The position numbers and the translations under genes were made by a program. Below are positions 47,748 through 57,998 of a DNA stretch of 64,000 nucleotides, in pieces. The notes under the pieces are model-generated. The model ran no database searches, was not told the DNA's origin, and was given only the letters and a program-made list of their open reading frames with translations. Source of the DNA: Thalassia testudinum. Lineage: Eukaryota; Streptophyta; Magnoliopsida; Alismatales; Hydrocharitaceae. The stretch is from contig JAZHRO010000012.1 in the NCBI GenBank assembly GCA_037157565.1, positions 59,387,501-59,451,500 on the forward strand, in the 5' to 3' direction. Within the stretch, counting starts at the first letter, position 1, and each line of letters opens with the position of its first letter.

Positions 47748-49870
47748 CCTACCTTTCCCCACGTCGCTCTCTCTATTTCTCTCTTAGGTACGCTCTCTTA
47801 GAGTCAGGTAATCGGGTCGAGTTTCGCACGCCCGGGTCCAGGTGCACCGATGTGGTGTAGTGCGTGAGGAGTGCGAGGGATAATTGGGTCGGTCAGCCAG
47901 ATCCGTGGGGCAGAGGTCGCAGACAAGGCATGCGTACGTGGGCGAGGGACCTCACCTCGTGTACTAGAGGCGGTAAGCTAAGAACACAAAAATAATATAA
48001 ACAATGCGCCTTACTCCTGAGTTTACGAGGTGGGACTAAAAGTCCCACCTGCTTCTGCACTCACGCCCGCAGGAGATCTCTGCTCAATTGGGGCAGCAAG
48101 ACTCCTCACAGAGCCTGCTCTCTGGCTGGATGTATTCACGCACTCAACCCGTGTCGTCTGGAACTCTTATGCCTGGAGAGCGCTGCCTGGAGCAACCTTG
48201 CAAGCAAGCTTGCTTCAGCGTCAATGCCGGAAAGGGGGTCGACCTGCATTTCACTCAATACGGTCTGTCGGCCCCATTAAAACACATAAGGAGCTTCGCC
48301 GTGTCACGGCGAAGGTGAGGTGGTAGGTGGCTGGCCACGGGGCGGCCTAGGCATGTGTGCCTAGGTCGCTCTGTGGCCGTGAATGTGGGTTAGGTCGGGG
48401 GGCGTTTAGGGAGGTGTTGGCGGTCGATGGAAGGGCGGATGATGCTCAGTGGGTGATGGCAGAGGTGATGAGGTGTTTGGCGAGGCGTGTGGAGGTGCGG
48501 AGCGGTGGATGCGCCTCACCGATGGTCGGTCGGAGGTGGAGAAGATGGAGGTGGTCTGTGGCATCGAGGGGTTGAAAGAGGAAATAGAAAGAGGGGAAAT
48601 GAAGAGGGGAGAGAGAGGAGTAGTTCTAACCTAGCTAAGTGGATGAAGGGAGAGAGGAGGCGGCTGGCCATTCCTGCCGCCGTCGGAGAAGAAGACGTCC
48701 AGTGGAGGGAGATCGGCGACGATGAAGGGGCTGGAGACGCACGCGCTGGTGTTGCACAATGCGGAGGAAGGTGGTGAAGGCGGCTCTGCCACTGGTATTG
48801 TGGCAGAGTGACGGGAAAGAGGAGGAGGGCTCGCCGGAGCTCGCTGGACCCTTGGCCGGAGGAGAAGGGGAGAATTTGGGGGTGATTCTCCGGCTAAGTC
48901 AAGCTGAAGAGATGCGGTTGGAGGTGGTTGTGCTTTTATAGTCGCTGGCAGGGACTCTTGTGCTTGGAAGACAAGCTTCTAAGCACACGAGTCCTCGTCG
49001 GAGATGGATTGTGGAATATACCCACATCTCTCGTGCGTTCGCACGAGAGATTGGGTGCAAATCAGACCTTGCAATCATGCTTAGATGGAAGGGAATTCCT
49101 CAGAGAATCTCCCTTCCAAATCTGGGAGATCTCTGAGGAATCAGGGAGTAATCCCCCTCCATTCCTCACCGGAGTAGGATTCCTCTGCTTTAATGGTAGA
49201 GGGACTTGATTGTAAGAGTGGCGAGGAAGTTAGGGGGGTCTTCGTAAGAGTTTTCAAAAGTTATGGGCCAGAATGTAATTATGTGGACTATTTTGCAAAG
49301 TAGGTTAAGATGGCCTCTCCTTAGGTCCAAATTTTGGTACAAACCTAATTTGGACCTAAGGAATCCAATGGTGAAGTTGGATTTTAGGTTTGACCATGTT
49401 TGACTGGACATTTTACACAAAAACCTAAATTAGGTCAAATAATGAGCTAGGGCCCTAATCTAAGTCAAAATAGGTTCCAAAGGCCAAACTGAAGGTTCTA
49501 AACCCTAGGGGATATTTTTATATGAATTTTAGAGGGTTTAGTTTATTTTTATCTTGATCAGAATTTTGTTGAATTAAGCGGGTCTGTTTTAGCGTTACAA
49601 GATGTCATTTAATTCCTAGCTCTCACATGAACCCATTTCTGACTGAACCTACCCACTTTTCATCTTCTTAAGATCATTTGACCTATGTTTTGCCTCTGAG
49701 AAATCCCATTTATGTACTACAATGGTAAAATTACAGTTTTACCCTTTGTTTCATGTTTCCTTCTCAGAACATTAATTCCTTGAATTAGGTCCTCTAGGTT
49801 ATGTAAGAGCTCTTATTCTCTTTCTTAGGTCAAAATGAGCTAGTTAGGGCTCATAATGAGGCTCTCATCA
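47748..49870 (-). mobile_element. Solo LTR E, right part
   Basis: Continues from 7280 (after the CTACC duplication) and ends GGCTCTCATCA at 49870, followed by GCAAT. Hairpin GGTGGGACTAAAAGTCCCACC at 48029-48049; CTATAAAAG (minus) near 48932-48940 is the likely TATA box. ORFs at 48030-49209 are not coding. Confidence 0.85.
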
Positions 49871-49875
49871 GCAAT

Positions 49876-50807
49876 AAATGCCGGTCTCTTTAAATAATGA
49901 GACACCATTTCTATCATAGCGTAATTGGCCATTACCAGTGGAAAAAGTAGGAGGACGTGCCTTAAAGACCACCTCTTAAGACCGGTGACATAGCAGACGA
50001 ATGCACCTCAAGACCGCCTCTTAAGGCCAACGACATAATAGATAGATACACCTCAAGACTGCCTTTTAAGGCTGGTAAGCCTCATAACCGCCTCTTAAGG
50101 TTGGTGGCATAACAAGCCCACGTGCCCCATATGACCTCTTATGGAGCATACAACTACAGGCCTTCACCCCAAAAGCCCTGCTATATAACAAATGCTCCCT
50201 CACTTCAACACACAACCAGGGCAACATTTAGGGGCATTATCTATCATAGAGTTTCTACTCCAAACGTTACTTTCTCAGCAAGCATTCGCTGGCTCGAGAG
50301 TAAAGGACATATGTTGAGGGGCAAAAAATGCCCTTGAAGTCGAAACCGTACAATAGGCTCGAAAAGGAGGATTTGGCTCAGAGAAGCTTGGATACAGGCG
50401 GGCTCGGACATCCAACCCACCTACATCTACGGAAAACCTCCTGCGCAGATGGATCTGGCAATCCAACTTGCCTGCGCACAAGAAGGCCGAGCATAGCCGG
50501 ACCCAGAGGACCCTATCCGTTAGAGGGGATGGCAAAAATACAGCAGGCCTACGCCCCCAATAAATGCTGACAATAGCATATGCTATTAATAATCTGGCAG
50601 CGTGTGTACAATTGTCGGGTGACATATCTGCTCAGAAGATCTCGCTGGGAGGCGTATTTGCTCAAAAGATCTCGTTGAAAGCTCGATCCCAGCGCTACAA
50701 ATAGCCTTCCCCAAGCAATTTGAGAGAAATCAAAAGATTGTATGCTTTGTAATCTTGCAAAATTCTAGTGCATAGTTGGGAGCTCCATCCTCTCCCTAGA
50801 CGTACAC
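49876..50807 (+). mobile_element. Tat-lineage fragment, part 2 (LTR)
   Basis: Rejoins 6524 when E is removed. Contains four imperfect repeats of ACCGCCTCTTAAGGCYGGTGACATA at 49960-50110 (spacing about 55, 50 and 45 bp), a CTATATAAC box near 50180 and a CTACAAATAG box near 50695 followed by GAGAAATCAAAAGATTGTAT. The sequence continues at 60754 beyond element D. The repeats and TATA-like boxes fit U3-R of a gypsy LTR in plus orientation. Confidence 0.5.
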
Positions 50808-53555
50808 TGAAGTGGTTGGTTCGGGACAATCGGGTTTTATTGTTATAACGTTGTAGTATAGCCAGTTATTACCAACATTTCAAATATATAAATTTTTTAC
50901 TCGGAAAATAAAAGAGTTCCCGAGGTCGAACTCAGGGAGCAAGTTGTATTCTAGAGATATACATGTTTCTTTTACAAAATAAAGAAAGAGAGAGGGAAAG
51001 AATTTGTTGTTCTCTTTGTTTTCTCCTCGTGATGTTCTTCTTTCTTTTTTTTCTTCAGATCTCCTACTTCTTCTTTGTTCTGCAGAGGTGATGCTCCTCT
51101 TTCTTTCTTCAGATCTCCTTCTTCTTCTTCCTTGGTTTCTGTCTTGGTCTCTCTTCTTCTTTTTCTGCAGTCTCTTCTGTGAAGGTTTCTTCTTGTTTCT
51201 CCTCCCTGCGGCTAAGTGTCAGCTTCTTCTTTTCTTTCTCAGCCAGGGACGTCACCCCTCCTTTCTTCTTTTCCCTTCAGGCCGTCGTCTGATTTCCAAA
51301 TCAGACGGCTTAACTACCTGTTGCTACAGTCAGCTTCCTTCTTCTTTCGCGGGTCTTCTTCTTCGCCTGTGCCTGCACACTTCAGAGTTTTTCGTCAGAG
51401 GCAAAACCTATTCTACCCTCCCCCCCCCGCGTCTCTCTCTCTCTGAAACCACTCTTGGGAAAGCTCTCCCAGAGCTGCCGGGTAACCGGGTTCGGGTCAG
51501 GCCCGGGTCCAGGCCCACCGGCGTGCGTGGTGGGCGAGGAGTGCAGGTCAGTCTTAAGTCGGGTCGGGTCGGGTCAGGTCCGCGGGGCGTGAGCGCGGAC
51601 GAGACCGGGTAACCGGGCAGGTGAAGGGGACCTCACCCCGTGTGCTGAGGCAGTAAGCCTCCAGCACTTTTGCATCTTATGTCGCTGCGGCTCTTCAGGC
51701 TTTTCCGAGGTGGGACTAAATGTCCCACCTCAATTGCGCGCCCGTAGTGGGGAACTCAGCGGGAGATTGCGGCGTCACGCGAAGCTTTCTGCCTTAGCTG
51801 CGAGCCTGGTGTTTTGCCAAAATGCCTCGCAAGGCCTGGGAGTTGAATCTGGGCGTGGCGCTGAGCGTGGCGCACCTGTAGCTGCAGGCGGAAGCAGTTC
51901 CTCCCGCGCGGCAATGGCGGCGGAGGTCGGGTGGTCTGTTCACAAGAAAACGGCCTCTCGGCCTAATCAGAAAGTGCCAGGAGCTTCGCCAGGGTGCGGC
52001 GAAGCTCGTGTGGGTGGTGGCGAGGCGCGGGGCGGCGTGCGAGGGCTGCCCTAGGTCGGACTGTGGGTCGGAGGATGGGTCTGTTCGGTGGGGTTGCAGA
52101 GGGTGATGTGGGGGAAGTGGCAGGGCGGAGGTTGATCAGGGTGAGGAGGCGGAGGTCCTGCGGTGGTCGGCGAGCCGTGTGGGTTGCTGAGGTGATGGGA
52201 GCGGCTCGCCGGAGGATGGCCGGAGGCGGAGAAGGTGAGGGTGAACAGGAGCGGTCGAGGGTTTAATCAAATAAAAGACAGTGAGGAAAAGAAAGAGGGG
52301 GAGATGGGGAGGAGTTCTGACCTAGCTACGGAGATGAAAGGGGCCGGGGCAGGGCGACAGTCGTATCGACTGTCGCCGGAGAAGAAGATGCCCAGGGGAA
52401 AGGGCGGCGGCGAGCAGAGGGCTGGAGAGGCGCCAGCTGGGTACGGCGTGGCGCAGGAAGAGCAGGGGAGGAGGTCTCTGCTGCTGGTATTGCGACAGAG
52501 CGAAGAGGAGGAGGAGGAGGAACCGCCGGAGCTGGTGGGCGTCTGCCGGAGGGAGAGGAGAAGAAAGTTGGGGGTTTTCTCCGTCAGACCCGAGCTGCCC
52601 CGGTCGGTGGAGCAACGGGGGGTATTTATAGGGATCAAACAGGGAGGAAGGCGGAGGGAGACGACGTGTCTCCCTCGCCGGAGGATGGTCGGAAACAAGA
52701 ACCCATACCGTCCGTGCGTTCGCACGGCCGGTATGGTGGTTTACAACGACCAGGGGGGTGTCCCTGCGACGGCTGACGACGCAGGGCACCCCCGGTTTAC
52801 TTGCCAGGTCCCCCACCTCACCCTGCGCGGCGCCATGCTCCGCGCAAGGTCGCCGGAGCATGGTGCTGGCAGGTTTTGCAGGGGGGACCTGATTGCAAAG
52901 AACGAAGGAGAGTTAGGGGCCAAAATGCGAGGGTTCAAAAGTTGAGGGCCAAAGAGTAAATATATGAGGACCAAAGTGTAAAGTCGGTCAAGGAGGTTTC
53001 TTCTTAGGCTCAAGTTTTTATACATGACTAATTAGGACCTAAGGAATCTGATGGTGAATTTCATTTCCATATTAAACCTTGTTTGACCAGTCAATTTACG
53101 TAAAAACCCAAATTAAGTTATTAATTGGGCATGGTTCTCAATGTAGGTCAAAAAGGGTTCTGAAGGCCAAATTGAAGGTTCTAAACCCTGGAGATTATTT
53201 TTCTATGAATTTTAGAGGGTTTATTCTATTTTTACTTTTCCTCGAACCTTGTGAATTGAAGTGGGTTGTTTTAGGGTTACAGATTATCATTTAGTTTCTT
53301 GGAATTGCTGTAGCCCTTGCTAGATCATTTTATCCCACTCTTATTCTTATTAAGCTGCTTTGACCTATGTTTGGGCCCTGAATTACCCTGTATGCAGATT
53401 ATACTGGTAAAATTGCATTTTTACCCCTTATGACTTGTTTTCTTCTCAAACTCAGGATTCTCTGAGTTAAGCCTTTCCTTGAGATATGTAGGAGCTTTTA
53501 TCCCTTGTATTAGGTCAAAATGAGCTAGTTATGGCTCATGATGAGGTTCTCATCA
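50808..53555 (-). repeat. Element D 3' LTR
   Basis: 2748 bp. CGTTGTAGTATAG at 50849-50861; CGTCGTCTGA / TCAGACGGCTTA near 51290-51313; hairpin at 51709-51729; TATA (tatttata on plus, 52623-52630); terminal palindrome 53539-53555. The 236-codon plus ORF (52235-52945) and opposing minus ORFs are repeated in the other LTR and reflect GC-rich composition. Confidence 0.93.
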
Positions 53556-53594
53556 TACCCCCATGCCTAGCTTTTGCTAGTCCCTTAGCAAAAA
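53556..53594 (-). promoter_or_regulatory. Polypurine tract and adjacent hairpin of element D
   Basis: Sense CTAGGCATGGGGGTA touches the LTR; TTTTGCTAAGGGACTAGCAAAA just upstream pairs 8 bp. Confidence 0.78.
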
Positions 53595-55034
53595 CTTAAG
53601 GTTTCAACCCTTGTTCTAGACCATGAAGTTTTTAATAGTTTTAGATAAGTGCCTTTTTTATTTGAGCATAGATTAGGTTAGAATGCTGACCATAGGCCTA
53701 AAAGGTACTCTAGTACTAATCAAGATCCAAATCTGTCTAGCCTTAGCCTCAGTCTTTTAGCAAAGGTTTTTAAGGCCCACAAGAACTAACCTAAGGTTTA
53801 TTGGACTTCGTGGTTAAAGTACCCGTGCTTGAAATGATTTTAGCCCTGGCTCAGTTCGCAGTGCGTTTTGTAAGAGAGAGATAGAAAGTTTTTCTGTTTG
53901 GAGAGTTTTCTCTCTCTTTTTCTTTTTAGTTCTAGCCTAGGATTGGCTTTTCAACACGGTCTGTATCAGATTCCTTGCTTCCATCATCAATCCTCAAGGG
54001 TTCCTGGCGATCGATGCTTCGAGATAGCACCGCCCATGGCAACCCCCGGAACCCTGGCTATTGAGATTTCGAGATAATCCCATCCATGGTATTCCGTGGC
54101 CGAATCCAGACCCTGGCAATTGACACTTCGAGATAATGCCATCCATGGAATCTGAACCAGCAGAGTGCTTACATGCCCCCAGTAGGATATGTAAATATCC
54201 TAAGAGACAAGCACCGAGGAGATGATATTTTGTTACGCATCTTCGAGGGGATTTCCCGCCTCTCCGCGCTGGGAACTCGTCCAAATCAACTTGTGTTGAT
54301 CGGCCGCTCCTATTCTAGGTGTTCTTTTCAGAATTTTGCGACGCTTCTGCGTGATTCTGATTTTTACGCTTACTGAACCAGGCTGTGTGTGAGATTAGGG
54401 TGCTTAGGTTACTGAGTCCCGTAAACCAAAAATTAGTTAACGAGGCCGAATACTCCCTAAGCCTTAGACCTAATACTTCAGCTTTTCATTTTCCTCAACC
54501 TCTTGAGGAGTGTCCAGATCTTAATGGGTACTAAGAGTCTATTCAAGAATGCCTAAGGTTTGCATTCTTACTAATCTCATTGTGCACTTTTCAGTTATTT
54601 TCTTGAATGAGGTCTAGAACTTAGGTTAATTCCTTAGTTCCTTACTAATGACTATCACCTTTTCTTATAATTTTGTGCTCCCTTTTCATTTTGTTTTTCT
54701 TCTCCTTCACAAAATTTCCTTCTCCTCTTTTCCTCTTATTCTTTTTCGAAAATTTTTTAATTTTTATGGTGTTTTTGGCATATGTGAATATTTTTTTGTT
54801 TGAAACCTTTTCTTACAAGTTTTTGTACTTTCCTACCCCCCCATGCCTAAGATTTGCAATGTCCTCATTGTAACCTAGGGGTTTTTATTCAACTAAGTTC
54901 TCAGATGCAAGCACCTGAGGTGGAGTTGGCTGCCCTAAAGTGTGAACTTCAAGTGCAAAAAGCTGTCAGAACAAGTTTCAGGTTTTCAAAGAGAATGACG
55001 GGCTGCCTCCCGTTGAGCGCTAAATTTGATGCCT
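53595..55034 (-). other. Element D 3' untranslated region with second polypurine tract
   Basis: Aligns with A 32652-34195. The upstream tract CTTAGGCATGGGGGGGTAGG (sense) is at 54832-54851 after AATGAGGACATTGCAAAT. Ends at the ORF stop (55035). Confidence 0.65.
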
Positions 55035-56885
55035 TCAGCCAAGCGGGAAATGCGATGGAGAGGGGATGGTCAAATCAGCAGAGTTTTGTAAGACAAGCAC
55101 CTTGATTAAGAGCCTGGTTGGTCCAACCAGGTGCTTGTTCAGATCAACAGGCTGATGATGCAGCCCAAACCCAATTAATCTGGTGGGTTGATAGATGTGG
55201 ATAAAAAGGTGTGGAACCCACCATAAACTATGAAGCTCAGATAGATGTGGAAGTGTAAACGCAGGGTTTGGCTGAGTCGAATCAGCCTGGTCAGAGTAGG
55301 GACCCGTAGAATAATCAATGAATGACGCAGAAACCCTACAGGGGTGATCAGAGAATGATAGAGCATGGTATGTAGTCTGATCAATGTTCGAAACCCGATG
55401 TGGAAATGCAATCGGTTTGGTGAGAGGTGAATCTGAATAGAAATTGAGTCCGGTTGCAGGTTGAGGTTGGGAAGAGGTTTTGATCCGTTCTGTGTGTGCG
55501 GATGAGGTGGCCATTGTGTACGAGGGCTCTTCTAGAGACGGATGATAGGTGGTTTCCTGTAGAGAGTCCTCTGGGTAACTATCAAATGCCGGAAGAGTGT
55601 CTGTAGGATGAAAGAAATCGGATTCGAGAAAAAATTTGGATTCTGGGTTACAATCACTCTTGGCATTTTCTGTTTTTGGTTCCTGAGGATCGAAAAGGAA
55701 TGATTCTGTGTTATCAGTGATCTCGGGAATCAGGACCTCAGAGTCGGAGTCAGAGTCGTGAGAACTGAGGTCGTAGATAGGCCTGGCGTGTTCAGGAAGG
55801 AGAATCTCTCCGCAATTATAGTCAGATCTGAAATTGTCGGAGAGTTGGCGAAAATGATCATGAATTCCACCACAGCACAAATCATCAGATGTGGAATCAG
55901 CAGCCTGACTGGGTTCTAGCCTATATGTCACTTCTGGGCTCAAAAAGATGTTCTGTTCAAGCTCTAAGCTGGTAGGATAGACCCCATTAAAACCTTGCTC
56001 ATCCAACTCCTCAGTTTCTGTATCATAAATTGGCATGTTTTCTGAAAAATCGATCAGATTTCCTGAGGATGTTGGAGAGGGATATTCATCAAATAGAGGC
56101 CCGGAATCATAATCTGTAAAAATTTGATCTTTCTCATAAGGGGCCTCATAATCTTCCCAATAAGTTTCAGATCTAGGTTCTAGGCTTAGGATGTGGGTAG
56201 AATTATTAGAACCTAAGTCCGAATAACCTTCGAGGGTTACCTTATCAAAACAAGGGGCGGAATTTATACCCTCCAGAGGTTCAATTCTAATCTTGTTATT
56301 GCAGGAGTCTTGGAGTTCTAAGCTTGGTGATTTATGGCCTAGGGTTGGCTCAACATTGTGTTCTCCTGCAACTTCCCAACCTATTTTAATGCTATCTTCT
56401 ATTTGGGTTGGGAGTCGACAACCACCTTGTGCCTCAGTCCCGAGGTCTGGGAAACTGGATTGATTTTTAGTACTGTTCCAAGATGACTTATCCTCTATTT
56501 CTGGTGTATACGGGTATTTTTGGTTGATAGTTTTTTCTAAAAGTCTCATCATCTCTACCCTTTTTATAAGGGCATCTTGGTGTTGTTCCCAAAGTACAGG
56601 ATTTGTCAAGCATTGAAGGTATTCAGATTGGTGTAATTTTTCTATCTCAATGTATCCTGTCATGAGCATATCTCGGGTTGATCCTTTTGAAATTTCAGTC
56701 AATAGAATTTGGGCACAGTTTATGATGAAAGCTGTGGTTGTTGGGACATCAACCTGAATGTTTTCTACTGGTGTTGAGGGTTTGATTTCATAGATTTCAA
56801 GGGCATCCTCAATCATCTTATCTTTCATGGATCTCCGATATTCAGGTTTTTTGAATGGTAGTCTTGCTAGGTAATTAGGCTGCAT
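55035..56885 (-). CDS. Element D ORF, 616 aa, unknown acidic protein replacing gag-pol
   Basis: Intact single frame from MQPNYLARLPFKKPEYRRSM (56885) to 55035; the codon upstream frame is closed by a stop near 56930. Three parts: residues 1-130 are basic and helical (KDKMIEDALEIYEIK, LLTEISKGSTRDMLMTGYIE, RVEMMRLLEKTINQKYPYTP) and could form coiled coil; 130-420 are strongly acidic with repeated short blocks such as GPLFDEYPS, MPIYDTETEELDEQG, RPIYDLSSHDSDSDSE; the C-terminus is S/T/P/H-rich. No zinc knuckle, protease, RT or integrase residues. The first gag codons of A are recognisable in DNA just upstream (57000-57060) but not in this frame. Unbroken over 1.85 kb in an element this young, it may be translated and selected. 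Function unknown. Confidence 0.7.
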   Translation of the reverse strand: MQPNYLARLPFKKPEYRRSMKDKMIEDALEIYEIKPSTPVENIQVDVPTTTAFIINCAQILLTEISKGSTRDMLMTGYIEIEKLHQSEYLQCLTNPVLWEQHQDALIKRVEMMRLLEKTINQKYPYTPEIEDKSSWNSTKNQSSFPDLGTEAQGGCRLPTQIEDSIKIGWEVAGEHNVEPTLGHKSPSLELQDSCNNKIRIEPLEGINSAPCFDKVTLEGYSDLGSNNSTHILSLEPRSETYWEDYEAPYEKDQIFTDYDSGPLFDEYPSPTSSGNLIDFSENMPIYDTETEELDEQGFNGVYPTSLELEQNIFLSPEVTYRLEPSQAADSTSDDLCCGGIHDHFRQLSDNFRSDYNCGEILLPEHARPIYDLSSHDSDSDSEVLIPEITDNTESFLFDPQEPKTENAKSDCNPESKFFLESDFFHPTDTLPAFDSYPEDSLQETTYHPSLEEPSYTMATSSAHTERIKTSSQPQPATGLNFYSDSPLTKPIAFPHRVSNIDQTTYHALSFSDHPCRVSASFIDYSTGPYSDQADSTQPNPAFTLPHLSELHSLWWVPHLFIHIYQPTRLIGFGLHHQPVDLNKHLVGPTRLLIKVLVLQNSADLTIPSPSHFPLG

Positions 56886-57978
56886 AATTGGATCAGGTGG
56901 TGGAATCGAGATATAGAATCAAAGTTTGAATCGAGATGGAAGAAGGGGATTTTGTTCAGAATCAGAGGAAAGAGGGGCTATGTGAATGATTTCTGCAAAA
57001 ACAAAGGAGCCGAGGCTTAGCCTCGGGGAGAGTGAATTTCTATAGGAGGTTTCAAGGACCTCCTGAAAAACACTGAAGGGCTGGATGAGATAAGCAGGTG
57101 CTGGACCCAATCAAGACACCCAAAAATTGTTGGGTGACTATAGAGGTTTGGGGCAGATGGACCCCTTGATCAGAAAGATCTTCCACCTGAGAATTACCTG
57201 GGCAGCCAGAGAGGGAGAGTCCCGCGAAGACCCCTACACGGTAAAGCGTCCCCACGGGTTACAGGGTTTCCCCCACCCGACCTCTCTTGTCACTGCGGTT
57301 CCAGGTAGACCAGAATGGGGATCTTGACCTCTTAAGTCTACCAATTTTAAGATCAGGGTACTTAAGGTTTCACTTGAACTTTAGTCTTTTTGAGTGCAAA
57401 GAGTGACCTAATTTAAGGTTGGTTAACCCAAAGGGGTCAACTTTACCTCTTGTTTTCTTTGAGAGCTTTTTGGGTCCTTTCTTTTAGGGTTCAAGTGTTT
57501 AGAGAGAGCCAATTGTTTAGGATTTTTCTTGTTAATTATTTTCAATCAATGGCTTGGGCACACCTCTTTTGGATTTCCTCAATTCTTGATTAAGGGGTGT
57601 GTCTCTACTGAAATCCTAATGTTTGACCTTATGTTGGCTCTACTTGGTCCATTTAACTCTTTGTTGGGCAATTAGGGCTCAAGCAAGAATGTGTTAGCCC
57701 TTAAATACCCTTAATAGTGTGCAGGAGTGATGAGTTGAAAACATGCAACTCTTTATGGTTACTAAGTATGGAAGACAGGTTAGCTCTATATTGCTTGTTC
57801 TTTTCTTTTCTTCCTCTTTAGAGTTTAGGGGTTAATAGTGAGAGGAAAAATTTACCTGTCTTCGGAGTGGTTGTCGTGTGGTTGCTTGTCTTCTTGAGTT
57901 CCTATAGCTGCACAAAAGAGAGGAGATTATCAGAAATTAAAAGAAACAGGAATGTTTACCTCTAGAATAGCCGTTGCT
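56886..57978 (-). other. Element D leader
   Basis: 57000-57175 matches the gag start and upstream region of A (42470-42635); 57180-57978 matches A 44313-45121. Short ORFs at 56919-57327 are out of frame with gag and not convincing. Confidence 0.65.
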
Positions 57979-57995
57979 CCCCGGCAACGGCACCA
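57979..57995 (-). promoter_or_regulatory. Primer-binding site of element D (tRNA-Asp)
   Basis: Plus strand CCCCGGCAACGGCACCA differs from the plant tRNA-Asp 3' end (CCCCGGCAACGGCGCCA) at one base. It is 3 nt from the LTR (57999). Confidence 0.9.
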
Positions 57996-57998
57996 AAA

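Noticed and set aside
52235..52945. 236-codon ORF, present again at 59428-60138
   Set aside because: It lies in the two LTRs of element D; the copies agree because the LTRs are nearly identical. GC-rich, overlaps equally long minus-strand ORFs, no domain.
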